Shown here piece after piece: positions 8,817-21,870 of a stretch of DNA of 64,000 bases. Under the pieces are notes generated by a model, which worked only from the letters and a program-made list of their open reading frames with translations, was not told the DNA's origin and made no database searches. Numbering within the stretch: the stretch's first letter is position 1; each line of letters opens with the position of its first letter. Origin of the DNA: Yamagishiella unicocca (Eukaryota > Chlorophyta > Chlorophyceae > Chlamydomonadales > Volvocaceae); NCBI GenBank assembly GCA_003116995.1, contig BDSL01000083.1, positions 421,449 through 485,448 on the forward strand, in the 5' to 3' direction. The translations under genes and the position numbers were made by a program.

Positions 8817-9675
8817 CCGTACGCGTGCCTGATCACCGCGCAGGGCAAAAATTTCGAATTAATTTTTAATTCGCGCAGGTCTCTTGAGGTATTATTTTTT
8901 CAGTTCGCGCAGTACTGTAGGTTATATCTTTTAGTTTCGCGCAGCTTAAAAGATGATGTTTCGCGCAAAGGAATCATGCATGCTAGTAGGAAGACGGGAA
9001 TGGCGGAATGTCTATGTAGTTTAAATAAACTCTCGCGCCGTACGGAACTCGTGCGAGCCGCACGCTCGCGTCTTTCCCAGAAGCTAGCAATGCATTCTAG
9101 AATGTCTGCAAACGATACTGTACCGTATGATCGGCACAATCGCTACCCCAAGTAAATCTGATAGGCAATCAAGACGACAGCTCTCGCGAACTTCTGAACC
9201 GCTGATATCAATATCATTACCGTAGCTCGAAGAAGGTATCTGTTCTACGACTCAATGTCCTCCTCCTCCTCCTCCCCGGCCCCCCGGTTTGGGGCGCGGA
9301 TGGCTGGGCAGGGTAGGAGTGGGTAGGGTTAATTTACAGATTCGCGCAGGCCTCTCGGGGTATTATTTTTTTCCATCGCGCAGGCCGCTAAGGCATTTAT
9401 TTAATTTGCGCGAAAGTGCACTTTTTTTCGAGTAATTAATTACTAATTAGCGTTGATATCACGTGGGTACGGTATCCTACAGGTGCAGTGCCTTAACAAA
9501 ATTGCACCAAACTTGCGCTTTGATCTTTCCATGATATTTTTAATCAATACCGAAAGATTTGGGGCCAGCAGCAAACCGCAAGAGGTACCCGAAAATGGCC
9601 ATGGTGGTTAGCATAGCACAGAGCAACGGGCTAACTGCCCAGGTTTGCCTTGTCCTACAGGTGCAGTGCCTTGAC
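7927..9675. repeat. In-register segmental duplication, copy 2 (1749 bp)
   Basis: Partner of 5845-7593. I compared both the satellite part and the element base by base and saw no mismatch. Confidence 0.88.
8817..9472. mobile_element. 656-bp non-autonomous DNA-transposon-like element, copy 2
   Basis: Identical by eye to 6735-7390, in the same orientation. It sits at the same monomer position with the same TA flanks (8815-8816 and 9473-9474) and the same neighbouring monomers. It therefore arose by duplication of the locus, not by an independent insertion. Internal landmarks are shifted by 2082: CGCGCAG clusters at 8837-8967 and 9343-9414, (TCC)6 at 9258-9275, palindromes at 9413-9444. Confidence 0.85.
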
Positions 9676-9830
9676 CAAATGGCACCAAACTTGCGCTTTG
9701 ACCTTAAAATGATATTTACAATCAATACCGAAAGATTTGGGGCCAGCAGCAAACCGCAAGAAGGACCTGAAAATGGCCATGGTGGTTAGCAAAGCACAGA
9801 GCAACGGGCTAACTGTCCAGGTTTGCCTTA

Positions 9831-10921
9831 TCCTACAGGTGCAGTGCCTTGACAAAATGGCACCAAACTTGCGCTTTGATCTTTCAATGATATTTACAAT
9901 CAATACCGAAAGATTTGGGGCCAGCAGCAAACCGCAAGAGGTACCCGAAAATGGCCATGGTGGTTAGCAAAGCACAGAGCAACGGGCTAACTGCCCAGGT
10001 TTGCCTTGTCCTACAGGTGCAGTGCCTTGACGAAATGGCACCAAACTTGCGCTTTGACCTTTCAACGATATTTATAATAAATACCGAAAGATTTGGGGCC
10101 AGCAGCAAACCGCAAGAGGTACCCGAAAATGGCCATGGTGGTTAGCAAAGCACAGAGCAACGGGCTAACTGCCCAGGTTTGCCTTGTCCTACAGGTGCAG
10201 TGCCTTGACCAAATGGCACCAAACTTGCGCTTTGATCTTTCCATGATATGTTTAATCAATACCAAAAGATTTGGGGCCAGCAGCAAACCGCAAGAGGTAC
10301 CTGAAAATGGCCATGGTGGTTAGCAAAGCACAGAGCAACGAGTTAGCTGCCCAGGTTTGCCTTGTCCTACAGGTGCAGTGCCTTGACAAAATGGCACCAA
10401 ACTTGCGCTTTGATCTTTCAATGATATTTACAATCAATACCGAAAGATTTGGGGCCAGCAGCAAACCGCAAGAGGTACCCGAAAATGGCCATGGTGGTTA
10501 GCAAAGCACAGAGCAACGGGCTAACTGCCCAGGTTTGCCTTGTCCTACAGGTGCAGTGCCTTGACGAAATGGCACCAAACTTGCGCTTTGACCTTTCAAC
10601 GATATTTATAATAAATACCGAAAGATTTGGGGCCAGCAGCAAACCGCAAGAGGTACCCGAAAATGGCCATGGTGGTTAGCAAAGCACAGAGCAACGGGCT
10701 AACTGCCCAGGTTTGCCTTGTCCTACAGGTGCAGTGCCTTGACCAAATGGCACCAAACTTGCGCTTTGATCTTTCCATGATATGTTTAATCAATACCAAA
10801 AGATTTGGGGCCAGCAGCAAACCGCAAGAGGTACCTGAAAATGGCCATGGTGGTTAGCAAAGCACAGAGCAACGAGTTAGCTGCCCAGGTTTGCCTTGTC
10901 CTACAGGTGCAGTGCCTTGAC
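9831..10921. repeat. Three-monomer higher-order repeat (534 bp, two overlapping copies)
   Basis: 9831-10387 and 10365-10921 match by eye for 557 bp at offset 534 (3x178). The flanking mismatches are a/g at 9830/10364 and a/g at 10388/10922. The unit contains, in order, a cgatatttataataaatacc junction, a gatatgtttaatcaataccaaaag junction and a gatatttacaatc junction. Confidence 0.85.
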
Positions 10922-12298
10922 GAAATGGCACCAAACTTGCGCTTTGACCTTTCAACGATATTTATAATCAATACCGAAAGATTTGGGGCCAGCAGCAAAC
11001 CGCAAGAGGTACCCGAAAATGGCCATGGTGGATAGCAAAGCACAGAGCAACGAGTTAGCTGCCCATGTTTGCCTTATCCTACAGGTGCAGTGCCTTGACC
11101 AAATGGCACCAAAGTTGCGCTTTGATCTTTCCATGATATGTTTAATCAATACCGAAAGATTTGGGGCCAGCAGCAAACCGCAAGAAGGACCTGAAAATGG
11201 CCATGGTGGTTAGCAAGGCACAGAGCAACGGGCTAACTGTCCAGGTTTGCCTTATCCTACAGGTGCAGTGCCTTGACCAAATGGCACCAAACTTGCGCTT
11301 TGACCTTTCAACGATATTTATAATCAATACCGAAAGATTTGGGGCCAGCAGCAAACCGCAAGAAGGACCCGAAAATGGCCATGGTGGTTAGCAAAGCACA
11401 GAGCAACGGGCTAACTGCCCAGGTTTGCCTTGTCCTACAAGTGCAGTGCCTTGACCAAATGGCACCAAACTTGCGCTTTGATCTTTCAATGATGTCAATA
11501 ATCAATACCGAAAGATTTGGGGCAGGCAGCAAACCGCAAGAAGGACCTGAAAATGGCCATGGTGGTTAGCAAAGCACAGAGCAACGAGTTAGCTGCCCAT
11601 GTTTGCCTTATCCTACAGGTGCAGTGCCTTGACCAAATGGCACCAAACTTGCGCTTTGACCTTTCAACGATATTTTTAATCAATACCGAAAGATTTGGGG
11701 CCAGCAGCAAACCGATAGAAGGACCTGAAAATGGCCATGGTGGTTAGCAAGGCACAGAGCAACGGGCTAACTGTCCAGGCTTGCCTTGTCCTACAGGTGC
11801 AGTGCCTTGACGAAATGGCACCAAACTTGCGCTTTGACCTTTCAACGATATTTATAATCAATACCGAAAGATTTGGGGCCAGCAGCAAACCGCAAGAGGT
11901 ACCCGAAAATGGCCATGGTGGATAGCAAAGCACAGAGCAACGAGTTAGCTGCCCATGTTTGCCTTATCCTACAGGTGCAGTGCCTTGACCAAATGGCACC
12001 AAAGTTGCGCTTTGATCTTTCCATGATATGTTTAATCAATACCGAAAGATTTGGGGCCAGCAGCAAACCGCAAGAAGGACCTGAAAATGGCCATGGTGGT
12101 TAGCAAGGCACAGAGCAACGGGCTAACTGTCCAGGTTTGCCTTATCCTACAGGTGCAGTGCCTTGACCAAATGGCACCAAACTTGCGCTTTGACCTTTCA
12201 ACGATATTTATAATCAATACCGAAAGATTTGGGGCCAGCAGCAAACCGCAAGAAGGACCCGAAAATGGCCATGGTGGTTAGCAAAGCACAGAGCAACG
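10891..12298. repeat. Five-monomer higher-order repeat (890 bp)
   Basis: 10891-11408 and 11781-12298 match for 518 bp at offset 890 (5x178). Both include the diagnostic ccatggtggatagc and caccaaagttgcgc variants. After a divergent stretch at 11409/12299 similarity resumes with ggggcaggcagc at 11519 and 12409, so the unit extends over most of five monomers. Confidence 0.82.
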
Positions 12299-15200
12299 AG
12301 TTAGCTGCCCATGTTTGTCTTATCCTACAGGTGCAGTGCCTTGACCAAATGGCACCAAACTTGCGCTTTGATCTTTCAATGATGTCAATAATCAATACCG
12401 AAAGATTTGGGGCAGGCAGCAAACCGCAAGAAGGACCTGAAAATGGCCATGGTGGTTAGCAAAGCACAGAGCAACGAGTTAGCTGCCCATGTTTGTCTTA
12501 TCCTACAGGTGCAGTGCCTTGACCAAATGGCACCAAACTTGCGCTTTGATCTTTCCATGATATTTTTAATCAATACCGAAAGATTTGGGGCCAGCAGCAA
12601 ACCGCAAGAAGGACCTGAAAATGGCCATGGTGGTTAGCAAGGCACAGAGCAACGGGCTAACTGTCCAGGCTTGCCTTATCCTACAGGTGCAGTGCCTTGA
12701 CAAAATGGCACCAAAATTGCGCTTTGACCTTTCAACGATATTTATAATCAATACCGAAAGATTTGGGGCCAGCAGCAAACCGCAAGAAGGACCCGAAAAT
12801 GGCCATGGTGGTTAGCAAAGCACAGAGCAACGGGCTAACTGCCCAGGTTTGCCTTGTCCTACAAGTGCAGTGCCTTGACCAAATGGCACCAAACTTGCAC
12901 TTTGATCTTTCAATGATGTCAATAATCAATACCGAAAGATTTGGGGCCGGCAGCAAACCGCAAGAAGGACCTGAAAATGGCCATGGTGGTTAGCAAAGCA
13001 CAGAGCAACGGGCTAACTGCCCAGGTTTGCCTTGTCCTACAAGTGCAGTGCCTTGACCAAATGGCACCAAACTTGCACTTTGACCTTTCAACGATATTTA
13101 TAATAAATACCGAAAGATTTGGGGCCAGCAGCAAACCGCAAGAAGGACCCGAAAATGGCCATGGTGGTTAGCAAAGCACAGAGCAACGGGCTAACTGCCC
13201 AGGTTTGCCTTGTCCTACAAGTGCAGTGCCTTGACCAAATGGCACCAAACTTGCACTTTGATCTTTCAATGATGTCAGTAATCAATATCGAAAGATTTGG
13301 GGCCGGCAGCAAACCGCAAGAAGGACCTGAAAATGGCCATGGTGGTTAGCAAAGCACAGAGCAACGGGCTAACTGCCCAGGTTTGCCTTGTCCTACAAGT
13401 GCAGTGCCTTGACCAAATGGCACCAAACTTGCACTTTGACCTTTCAACGATATTTATAATAAATACCGAAAGATTTGGGGCCAGCAGCAAACTGCAAGAG
13501 GTACCCGAAAATGGCCATGGTGGTTAGCAAAGCACAGAGCAACGGGCTGACTGCCCAGGTTTGCCTTGTCCTACAAGTGCAGTGCCTTGACCAAATGGCA
13601 CCAAACTTGCACTTTGATCTTTCAATGATGTCAGTATTCAATATCGAAAGATTTAGGGCCAGCAGCAAACCGCAAGAAGGACCTGAAAATGGCCATGGTG
13701 GTTAGCAAAGCACAGAGCAACGAGCTAACTGTCCAGGTTTGCCTTGTCCTACAGGTGCAGTGCCTTGACCGAATGGCACCAAACTTGCGCTTTGACCTTT
13801 CAACGATATTTATAATCAATACCGAAAGATTTGGGGCCAGCAGCAAACCGCAAGAGGTACCCGAAAATGGCCATGTTGGATAGCAAAGCACAGAGCAACG
13901 AGTTAGATGCCCATGTTTGCCTTATCCTACAGGTGCAGTGCCTTGACCAAATGGCACCAAACTTGCGCTTTGATCTTTCCATGATATTTTTAATCAATAC
14001 CGAAAGATTTGGGGCCAGCAGCAAACCGCAAGAAGGACCTGAAAATGGCCATGGTGGTTAGCAAAGCACAGAGCAACGGGCTAACTGTCCAGGTTTGCCT
14101 TATCCTACAGGTGCAGTGCCTTGACCAAATGGCACCAAACTTGCGCTTTGATCTTTCCATGATATTTTTAATCAATACCGAAAGATTTGGGGCCAGCAGC
14201 AAACCGCAAGAGGTACCCGAAAATGGCCATGGTGGTTAGCAAAGCACAGAGCAACGGGCTAACTGCCCAGGTTTGCCTTGTCCTACAGGTGCAGTGCCTT
14301 GACCAAATGGCACCAAACTTGCGCTTTGACCTTTCAACGATATTTATAATCAATACCGAAAGATTTGGGGCCAGCAGCAAACCGCAAGAAGGACCCGAAA
14401 ATGGCCATGGTGGTTAGCAAAGCACAGAGCAACGGGCTAACTGCCCAGGTTTGCCTTGTCCTACAAGTGCAGTGCCTTGACCAAATGGCACCAAACTTGC
14501 ACTTTGATCTTTCAATGATGTCAATAATCAATACCGAAAGATTTGGGGCCGGCAGCAAACCGCAAGAAGGACCTGAAAATGGCCATGGTGGTTAGCAAAG
14601 CACAGAGCAACGGGCTAACTGTCCAGGTTTGCCTTGTCCTACAAGTGCAGTGCCTTGACCAAATGGCACCAAACTTGCACTTTGACCTTTCAACGATATT
14701 TATAATAAATACCGAAAGATTTGGGGCCAGCAGCAAACCGCAAGAGGTACCCGAAAATGGCCATGGTGGTTAGCAAAGCACAGAGCAACGGGCTAACTGC
14801 CCAGGTTTGCCTTGTCCTACAGGTGCAGTGCCTTGACGAAATGGCACCAAACTTGCGCTTTGACCTTTCAACGATATTTATAATCAATACCGAAAGATTT
14901 GGGGCCAGCAGCAAACCGCAAGAAGGACCCGAAAATGGCCATGGTGGTTAGCAAAGCACAGAGCAACGGGCTAACTGCCCAGGTTTGCCTTGTCCTACAA
15001 GTGCAGTGCCTTGACCAAATGGCACCAAACTTGCACTTTGATCTTTCAATGATGTCAATAATCAATATCGAAAGATTTGGGGCCGGCAGCAAACCGCAAG
15101 AAGGACCTGAAAATGGCCATGGTGGTTAGCAAAGCACAGAGCAACGGGCTAACTGTCCAGGTTTGCCTTGTCCTACAAGTGCAGTGCCTTGACCAAATGG

Positions 15201-15690
15201 CACCAAACTTGCACTTTGACCTTTCAACGATATTTATAATAAATACCGAAAGATTTGGGGCCAGCAGCAAACCGCAAGAGGTACCCGAAAATGGCCATGG
15301 TGGTTAGCAAAGCACAGAGCAACGGGCTAACTGCCCAGGTTTGCCTTGTCCTACAGGTGCAGTGCCTTGACAAATGGCACCAAACTTGCGCTTTGACCTT
15401 TCAAATGAAAGATTTGGGGCCAGCAGCAAACCGCAAGAAGGACCCGAAAATGGCCATGGTGGTTAGCAAAGCACAGAGCAACGGGCTAACTGCCCAGGTT
15501 TGCCTTGTCCTACAAGTGCAGTGCCTTGACCAAATGGCACCAAACTTGCACTTTGATCTTTCAATGATGTCAATAATCAATACGAAAGATTTGGGGCCGC
15601 AGCAAACCGCAAGAAGGACCTGAAAATGGCCATGGTGGTTAGCAAAGCACAGAGCAACGGCTAACTGCCCAGGTTTGCCTTGTCCTACAA

Positions 15691-15785
15691 GTGCACCCGA
15701 AAGATTTGGGGCCAGCAGCAATGCCCAACAAGTGCAGTGCCTTGACCAAATGGTTGCACTTTGATCTTTCAATGATCAAAGAAAG
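15691..15785. repeat. Single rearranged monomer within otherwise regular satellite
   Basis: The monomer is spliced out of order: gtgcacccgaaagatttggg, then gccagcagcaatgcccaac, then aagtgcagtgcc, with the caccaaac block missing (accaaatggttgcac) and a shortened junction atgatcaaagaaag. It is the earliest example of the splicing that dominates after 34.4 kb. The same loss of caccaaac is seen near 31689. Confidence 0.6.
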
Positions 15786-17034
15786 ATTTGGGGCCAGCAG
15801 CAAACCGCAAGAAGGACCTGAAAATGGCCATGGTGGTTAGCAAAGCACAGAGCAACGGGCTAACTGCCCAGGTTTGCCTTGTCCTACAGGTGCAGTGCCT
15901 TGACCAAATGGCACCAAACTTGCGCTTTGACCTTTCAACGATATTTATAATCAATACCGAAAGATTTGGGGCCAGCAGCAAACCGCAAGAGGTACCCGAA
16001 AATGGCCATGGTGGTTAGCAAAGCACAGAGCAACGAGTTAGACTGCCCATGTTTGCCTTATCCTACAGGTGCAGTGCCTTGACCAAATGGCACCAAACTT
16101 GCGCTTTGATCTTTCCATGATATTTTTAATCAATACCGAAAGATTTGGGGCCAGCAGCAAACCGCAAGAAGGACCTGAAAATGGCCATGGTGGTTAGCAA
16201 AGCACAGAGCAACGAGTTAGATGCCCATGTTTGCCTTATCCTACAGGTGCAGTGCCTTGACCAAATGGCACCAAACTTGCGCTTTGATCTTTCCATGATA
16301 TTTTTAATCAATATCGAAAGATTTGGGGCCAGCAGCAAACCGCAAGAGGTACCCGAAAATGGCCATGGTGGTTAGCAAAGCACAGAGCAACGGGCTAACT
16401 GTCCAGGTTTGCCTTATCCTACAGGTGCAGTGCCTTGACGAAATGGCACCAAACTTGCGCTTTGATCTTTCAATAATATTTACAATCAATACCGAAAGAT
16501 TTGGGGCCAGCAGCAAACCGCAAGAGGTACCCGAAAATGGCCATGGTGGTTAGCATAGCACAGAGCAACGGGCTAACTGCCCAGGTTTGCCTTGTCCTTC
16601 AAGTGCAGTGCCTTGACCAAATGGCACCAAACTTGCACTTTGATCTTTCCATGATATGTTTAATCAATACCGAAAGATTTGGGGCCAGCAGCAAACCGCA
16701 AGAAGGACCTGAAAATGGCCATGGTGGTTAGCAAGGCACAGAGCAACGGGCTAACTGTCCAGGTTTGCCTTATCCTACAGGTGCAGTGCCTTGACCAAAT
16801 GGCACCAAACTTGCGCTTTGACCTTTCAACGATATTTATAATCAATACCGAAAGATTTGGGGCCAGCAGCAAACTGCAAGAGGTACCCGAAAATGGCCAT
16901 GGTGGATAGCAAAGCACAGAGCAACAAGTTAGCTGCCCATGTTTGCCTTATCCTACAGGTGCAGTGCCTTGACCAAATGGCACCAAACTTGCGCTTTGAT
17001 CTTTCCATGATATGTTTAATCAATACCGAAAGAT

Positions 17035-17746
17035 TTGGGGCCAGCAGCAAACCGCAAGAAGGACCTGAAAATGGCCATGGTGGTTAGCAAGGCACAGAGC
17101 AACGGGCTAACTGTCCAGGTTTGCCTTATCCTACAGGTGCAGTGCCTTGACCAAATGGCACCAAACTTGCGCTTTGACCTTTCAACGATATTTATAATCA
17201 ATACCGAAAGATTTGGGGCCAGCAGCAAACCGCAAGAAGGACCCGAAAATGGCCATGGTTGTTAGCAAAGCACAGAGCAACGGGCTAACTGCCCAGGTTT
17301 GCCTTGTCCTACAAGTGCAGTGCCTTGACCAAATGGCACCAAACTTGCACTTTGATCTTTCAATGATGTCAATAATCAATATCGAAAGATTTGGGGCCAG
17401 CAGCAAACCGCAAGAAGGACCTGAAAATGGCCATGGTGGTTAGCAAAGCACAGAGCAACGGGCTAACTGCCCAGGTTTGCCTTGTCCTACAAGTGCAGTG
17501 CCTTGACCAAATGGCACCAAACTTGCACTTTGACCTTTCAACGATATTTATAATAAATACCGAAAGATTTGGGGCCAGCAGCAAACCGCAAGAGGTACCC
17601 GAAAATGGCCATGTTGGATAGCAAAGCACAGAGCAACGAGTTAGCTGCCCATGTTTGCCTTATCCTACAGGTGCAGTGCCTTGACCAAATGGCACCAAAC
17701 TTGCGCTTTGATCTTTCCATGATATTTTTAATCAATACCGAAAGAT
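17035..17746. repeat. Four-monomer block repeated at 21642-22352
   Basis: The order of variant monomers is shared at offset about 4607. First a gaaggacctg monomer with cgatatttataatc, then a gaaggacccg monomer with gatgtcaataatcaatatcg, then a monomer with cgatatttataataaatacc, then the ccatgttggatagc monomer. The offset is about 26 monomers less small deletions between the copies. Confidence 0.65.
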
Positions 17747-19340
17747 TTGGGGCCAGCAGCAAACCGCAAGAAGGACCTGAAAATGGCCATGGTGGTTAGC
17801 AAAGCACAGAGCAACGAGCTAACTGTCCATGTTTGCCTTATCCTACAGGTGCAGTGCCTTGACCAAATGGCACCAAACTTGCGCTTTGATCTTTCCATGA
17901 TATGTTTAATCAATACCGAAAGATTTGGGGCCAGCAGCAAACCGCAAGAAGGACCTGAAAATGGCCATGGTGGTTAGCAAAGCACAGAGCAACGAGCTAA
18001 CTGTCCAGGTTTGCCTTATCCTACAGGTGCAGTGCCTTGACCAAATGGCACCAAACTTGCGCTTTGACCTTTCAACGATATTTATAATCAATACCGAAAG
18101 ATTTGGGGCCAGCAGCAAACTGCAAGAGGTACCCGAAAATGGCCATGGTGGTTAGCAAAGCACAGAGCAACGGGCTAACTGCCCATGTTTGCCTTATCCT
18201 ACAAGTGCAGTGCCTTGACCAAATGGCACCAAACTTGCACTTTGATCTTTCAATGATGTCAATAATCAATATCGAAAGATTTGGGGCCAGCAGCAAACCG
18301 CAAGAAGGACCTGAAAATGGCCATGGTGGTTAGCAAAGCACAGAGCAACGGGCTAACTGCCCAGGTTTGCCTTGTCCTACAAGTGCAGTGCCTTGACCAA
18401 ATGGCACCAAACTTGCACTTTGACCTTTCAACGATATTTATAATAAATACCGAAAGATTTGGGGCCAGCAGCAAACCGCAAGAGGTACCCGAAAATGGCC
18501 ATGTTGGATAGCAAAGCACAGAGCAACGAGTTAGCTGCCCATGTTTGCCTTATCCTACAGGTGCAGTGCCTTGACCAAATGGCACCAAACTTGCGCTTTG
18601 ATCTTTCCATGATATTTTAATCAATACCGAAAGATTTGGGGCCAGCAGCAAACCGCAAGAAGGACCTGAAAATGGCCATGGTGGTTAGCAAAGCACAGAG
18701 CAACGAGCTAACTGTCCATGTTTGCCTTATCCTACAGGTGCAGTGCCTTGACCAAATGGCACCAAACTTGCGCTTTGATCTTTCCATGATATTTTAATCA
18801 ATACCGAAAGATTTGGGGCCAGCAGCAAACCGCAAGAAGGACCTGAAAATGGCCATGGTGGTTAGCAAAGCACAGAGCAACGAGCTAACTGTCCAGGTTT
18901 GCCTTATCCTACAGGTGCAGTGCCTTGACCAAATGGCACCAAACTTGCGCTTTGACCTTTCAACGATATTTATAATCAATACCGAAAGATTTGGGGCCAG
19001 CAGCAAACCGCAAGAGGACCCGAAAATGGCCATGGTGGTTAGCAAAGCACAGAGCAACGGGCTAACTGCCCAGTTTGCCTTATCCTACAGTGCAGTGCCT
19101 TGACCAAATGGCACCAAACTTGCACTTTGATCTTTCAATGATATTATAATCAATACCGAAAGATTTGGGGCCAGCAGCAAACCGCAAGAAGGACCTGAAA
19201 ATGGCCATGGTGGTTAGCAAAGCACAGAGCAACGAGCTAACTGCCCAGGTTTGCCTTATCCTACAGGTGCAGTGCCTTGACCAAATGGCACCAAACTTGC
19301 GCTTTGACTTTCCATGATATTTTAATCAATACCGAAAGAT

Positions 19341-19740
19341 TTGGGGCCAGCAGCAAACCGCAAGAAGGACCTGAAAATGGCCATGGTGGTTAGCAAAGCA
19401 CAGAGCAACGGGCTAACTGTCCAGGTTTGCCTTATCCTACAGGTGCAGTGCCTTGACCAAATGGCACCAAACTTGCGCTTTGATCTTTCCATGATATTTT
19501 TAATCAATACCGAAAGATTTGGGGCCAGCAGCAAACCGCAAGAAGGACCTGAAAATGGCCATGGTGGTTAGCAAAGCACAGAGCAACGAGCTAACTGTCC
19601 AGGTTTGCCTTATCCTACAGGTGCAGTGCCTTGACCAAATGGCACCAAACTTGCCCTTTGACCTTTCCATGATATTTTTAATCAATACCGAAAGATTTGG
19701 GGCCAGCAGCAAACCGCAAGAAGGACCCGAAAATGGCCAT
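19341..19740. repeat. Block with the ttgccctttgacc variant, repeated at 22353-22752
   Basis: The variant aacttgccctttgacc occurs near 19650 and near 22662. It is preceded in both places by two gaaggacctg monomers with gatatttttaatc junctions and followed by a gaaggacccg monomer. The offset is 3012, about 17 monomers less small deletions. Confidence 0.65.
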
Positions 19741-21285
19741 GGTGGTTAGCAAAGCACAGAGCAACGGGCTAACTGCCCAGGTTTGCCTTATCCTACAGGT
19801 GCAGTGCCTTGACCAAATGGCACCAAACTTGCGCTTTGATCTTTCCATGATATTTTTAATCAATACCGAAAGATTTGGGGCCAGCAGCAAACCGCAAGAA
19901 GGACCGAAAATGGCCATGGTGGTTAGCAAAGCACAGAGCAACGGCTAACTGCCCAGGTTTGCCTTATCCTACAGGTGCAGTGCCTTGACCAAATGGCACC
20001 AAACTTGCGCTTTGACCTTTCCATGATATTTTTAATCAATACCGAAAGATTTGGGGCCAGCAGCAAACCGCAAGAAGGACCCGAAAATGGCCATGGTGGT
20101 TAGCAAAGCACAGAGCAACGGGCTAACTGCCCAGGTTTGCCTTGTCCTACAGGTGCAGTGCCTTGACCAAATGGCACCAAACTTGCGCTTTGACCTTTCA
20201 ATGATATTATAATCAATACCGAAAGATTTGGGGCCAGCAGCAAACCGCAAGAGGACCTGAAAATGGCCATGGTGGTTAGCAAAGCACAGAGCAACGGGCT
20301 AACTGCCCAGGTTTGCCTTGTCCTACAGGTGCAGTGCCTTGACCAAATGGCACCAAACTTGCGCTTTGACCTTTCAACGATATTTATAATCAATACCGAA
20401 AGATTTGGGGCCAGCAGCAAACCGCAAGAGGTACCCGAAAATGGCCATGGTGGTTAGCAAAGCACAGAGCAACGGGCTAACTGCCCAGGTTTGCCTTATC
20501 CTACAGGTGCAGTGCCTTGACCAAATGGCACCAAACTTGCGCTTTGACTTTCAACGATATTTATAATCAATACCGAAAGATTTGGGGCCAGCAGCAAACC
20601 GCAAGAAGGACCCGAAAATGGCCATGGTGGTTAGCAAAGCACAGAGCAACGGGCTAACTGCCCAGGTTTGCCTTATCCTACAGGTGCAGTGCCTTGACCA
20701 AATGGCACCAAACTTGCGCTTTGACCTTTCAACGATATTTATAATCAATACCGAAAGATTTGGGGCCAGCAGCAAACCGCAAGAAGGACCCGAAAATGGC
20801 CATGGTGGTTAGCAAAGCACAGAGCAACGGGCTAACTGCCCAGGTTTGCCTTATCCTACAGGTGCAGTGCCTTGACCAAATGGCACCAAACTTGCACTTT
20901 GACCTTTCAACGATATTTATAATAATACCGAAAGATTTGGGGCCAGCAGCAAACCGCAAGAGGACCCGAAAATGGCCATGTGGTTAGCAAAGCACAGAGC
21001 AACGGCTAACTGCCCAGGTTTGCCTTATCCTACAGGTGCAGTGCCTTGACCAAATGGCACCAAACTTGCGCTTTGATCTTTCCATGATATTTTTAATCAA
21101 TACCGAAAGATTTGGGGCCAGCAGCAAACCGCAAGAGGTACCCGAAAATGGCCATGGTGGTTAGCAAAGCACAGAGCAACGGGCTAACTGCCCAGGTTTG
21201 CCTTTCCTACAGTGCAGTGCCTTGACCAAATGGCACCAAACTTGCGCTTTGATCTTTCCATGATATTTTAATCAAACCGAAAGAT

Positions 21286-21870
21286 TTGGGGCCAGCAGCA
21301 AACCGCAAGAAGGACCTGAAAATGGCCATGGTGGTTAGCAAAGCACAGAGCAACGGGCTAACTGTCCAGGTTTGCCTTGTCCTACAGGTGCAGTGCCTTG
21401 ACCAAATGGCACCAAACTTGCGCTTTGATCTTTCCATGATATTTTTAATCAACACCGAAAGATTTGGGGCCAGCAGCAAACCGCAAGAAGGACCTGAAAA
21501 TGGCCATGGTGGTTAGCAAAGCACAGAGCAACGGGCTAACTGCCCAGGTTTGCCTTGTCCTACAAGTGCAGTGCCTTGACCAAATGGCACCAAACTTGAG
21601 CTTTGATCTTTCCATGATATGTTTAATCAATACCGAAAGATTTGGGGCCAGCAGCAAACCGCAAGAAGGACCTGAAAATGGCCATGGTGGTTAGCAAGGC
21701 ACAGAGCAACGGGCTAACTGTCCAGGTTTGCCTTATCCTACAGGTGCAGTGCCTTGACCAAATGGCACCAAACTTGCGCTTTGACCTTTCAACGATATTT
21801 ATAATCAATACCGAAAGATTTGGGGCCAGCAGCAAACCGCAAGAAGGACCCGAAAATGGCCATGGTGGTT
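21286..21870. repeat. Block with the aacttgagctttg variant, repeated at 24665-25250
   Basis: The variants atcaacaccgaaag (near 21448 and 24828) and aacttgagctttg (near 21594 and 24971) occur in the same order with the same neighbours. The offset is 3378-3379, about 19 monomers. Confidence 0.65.
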
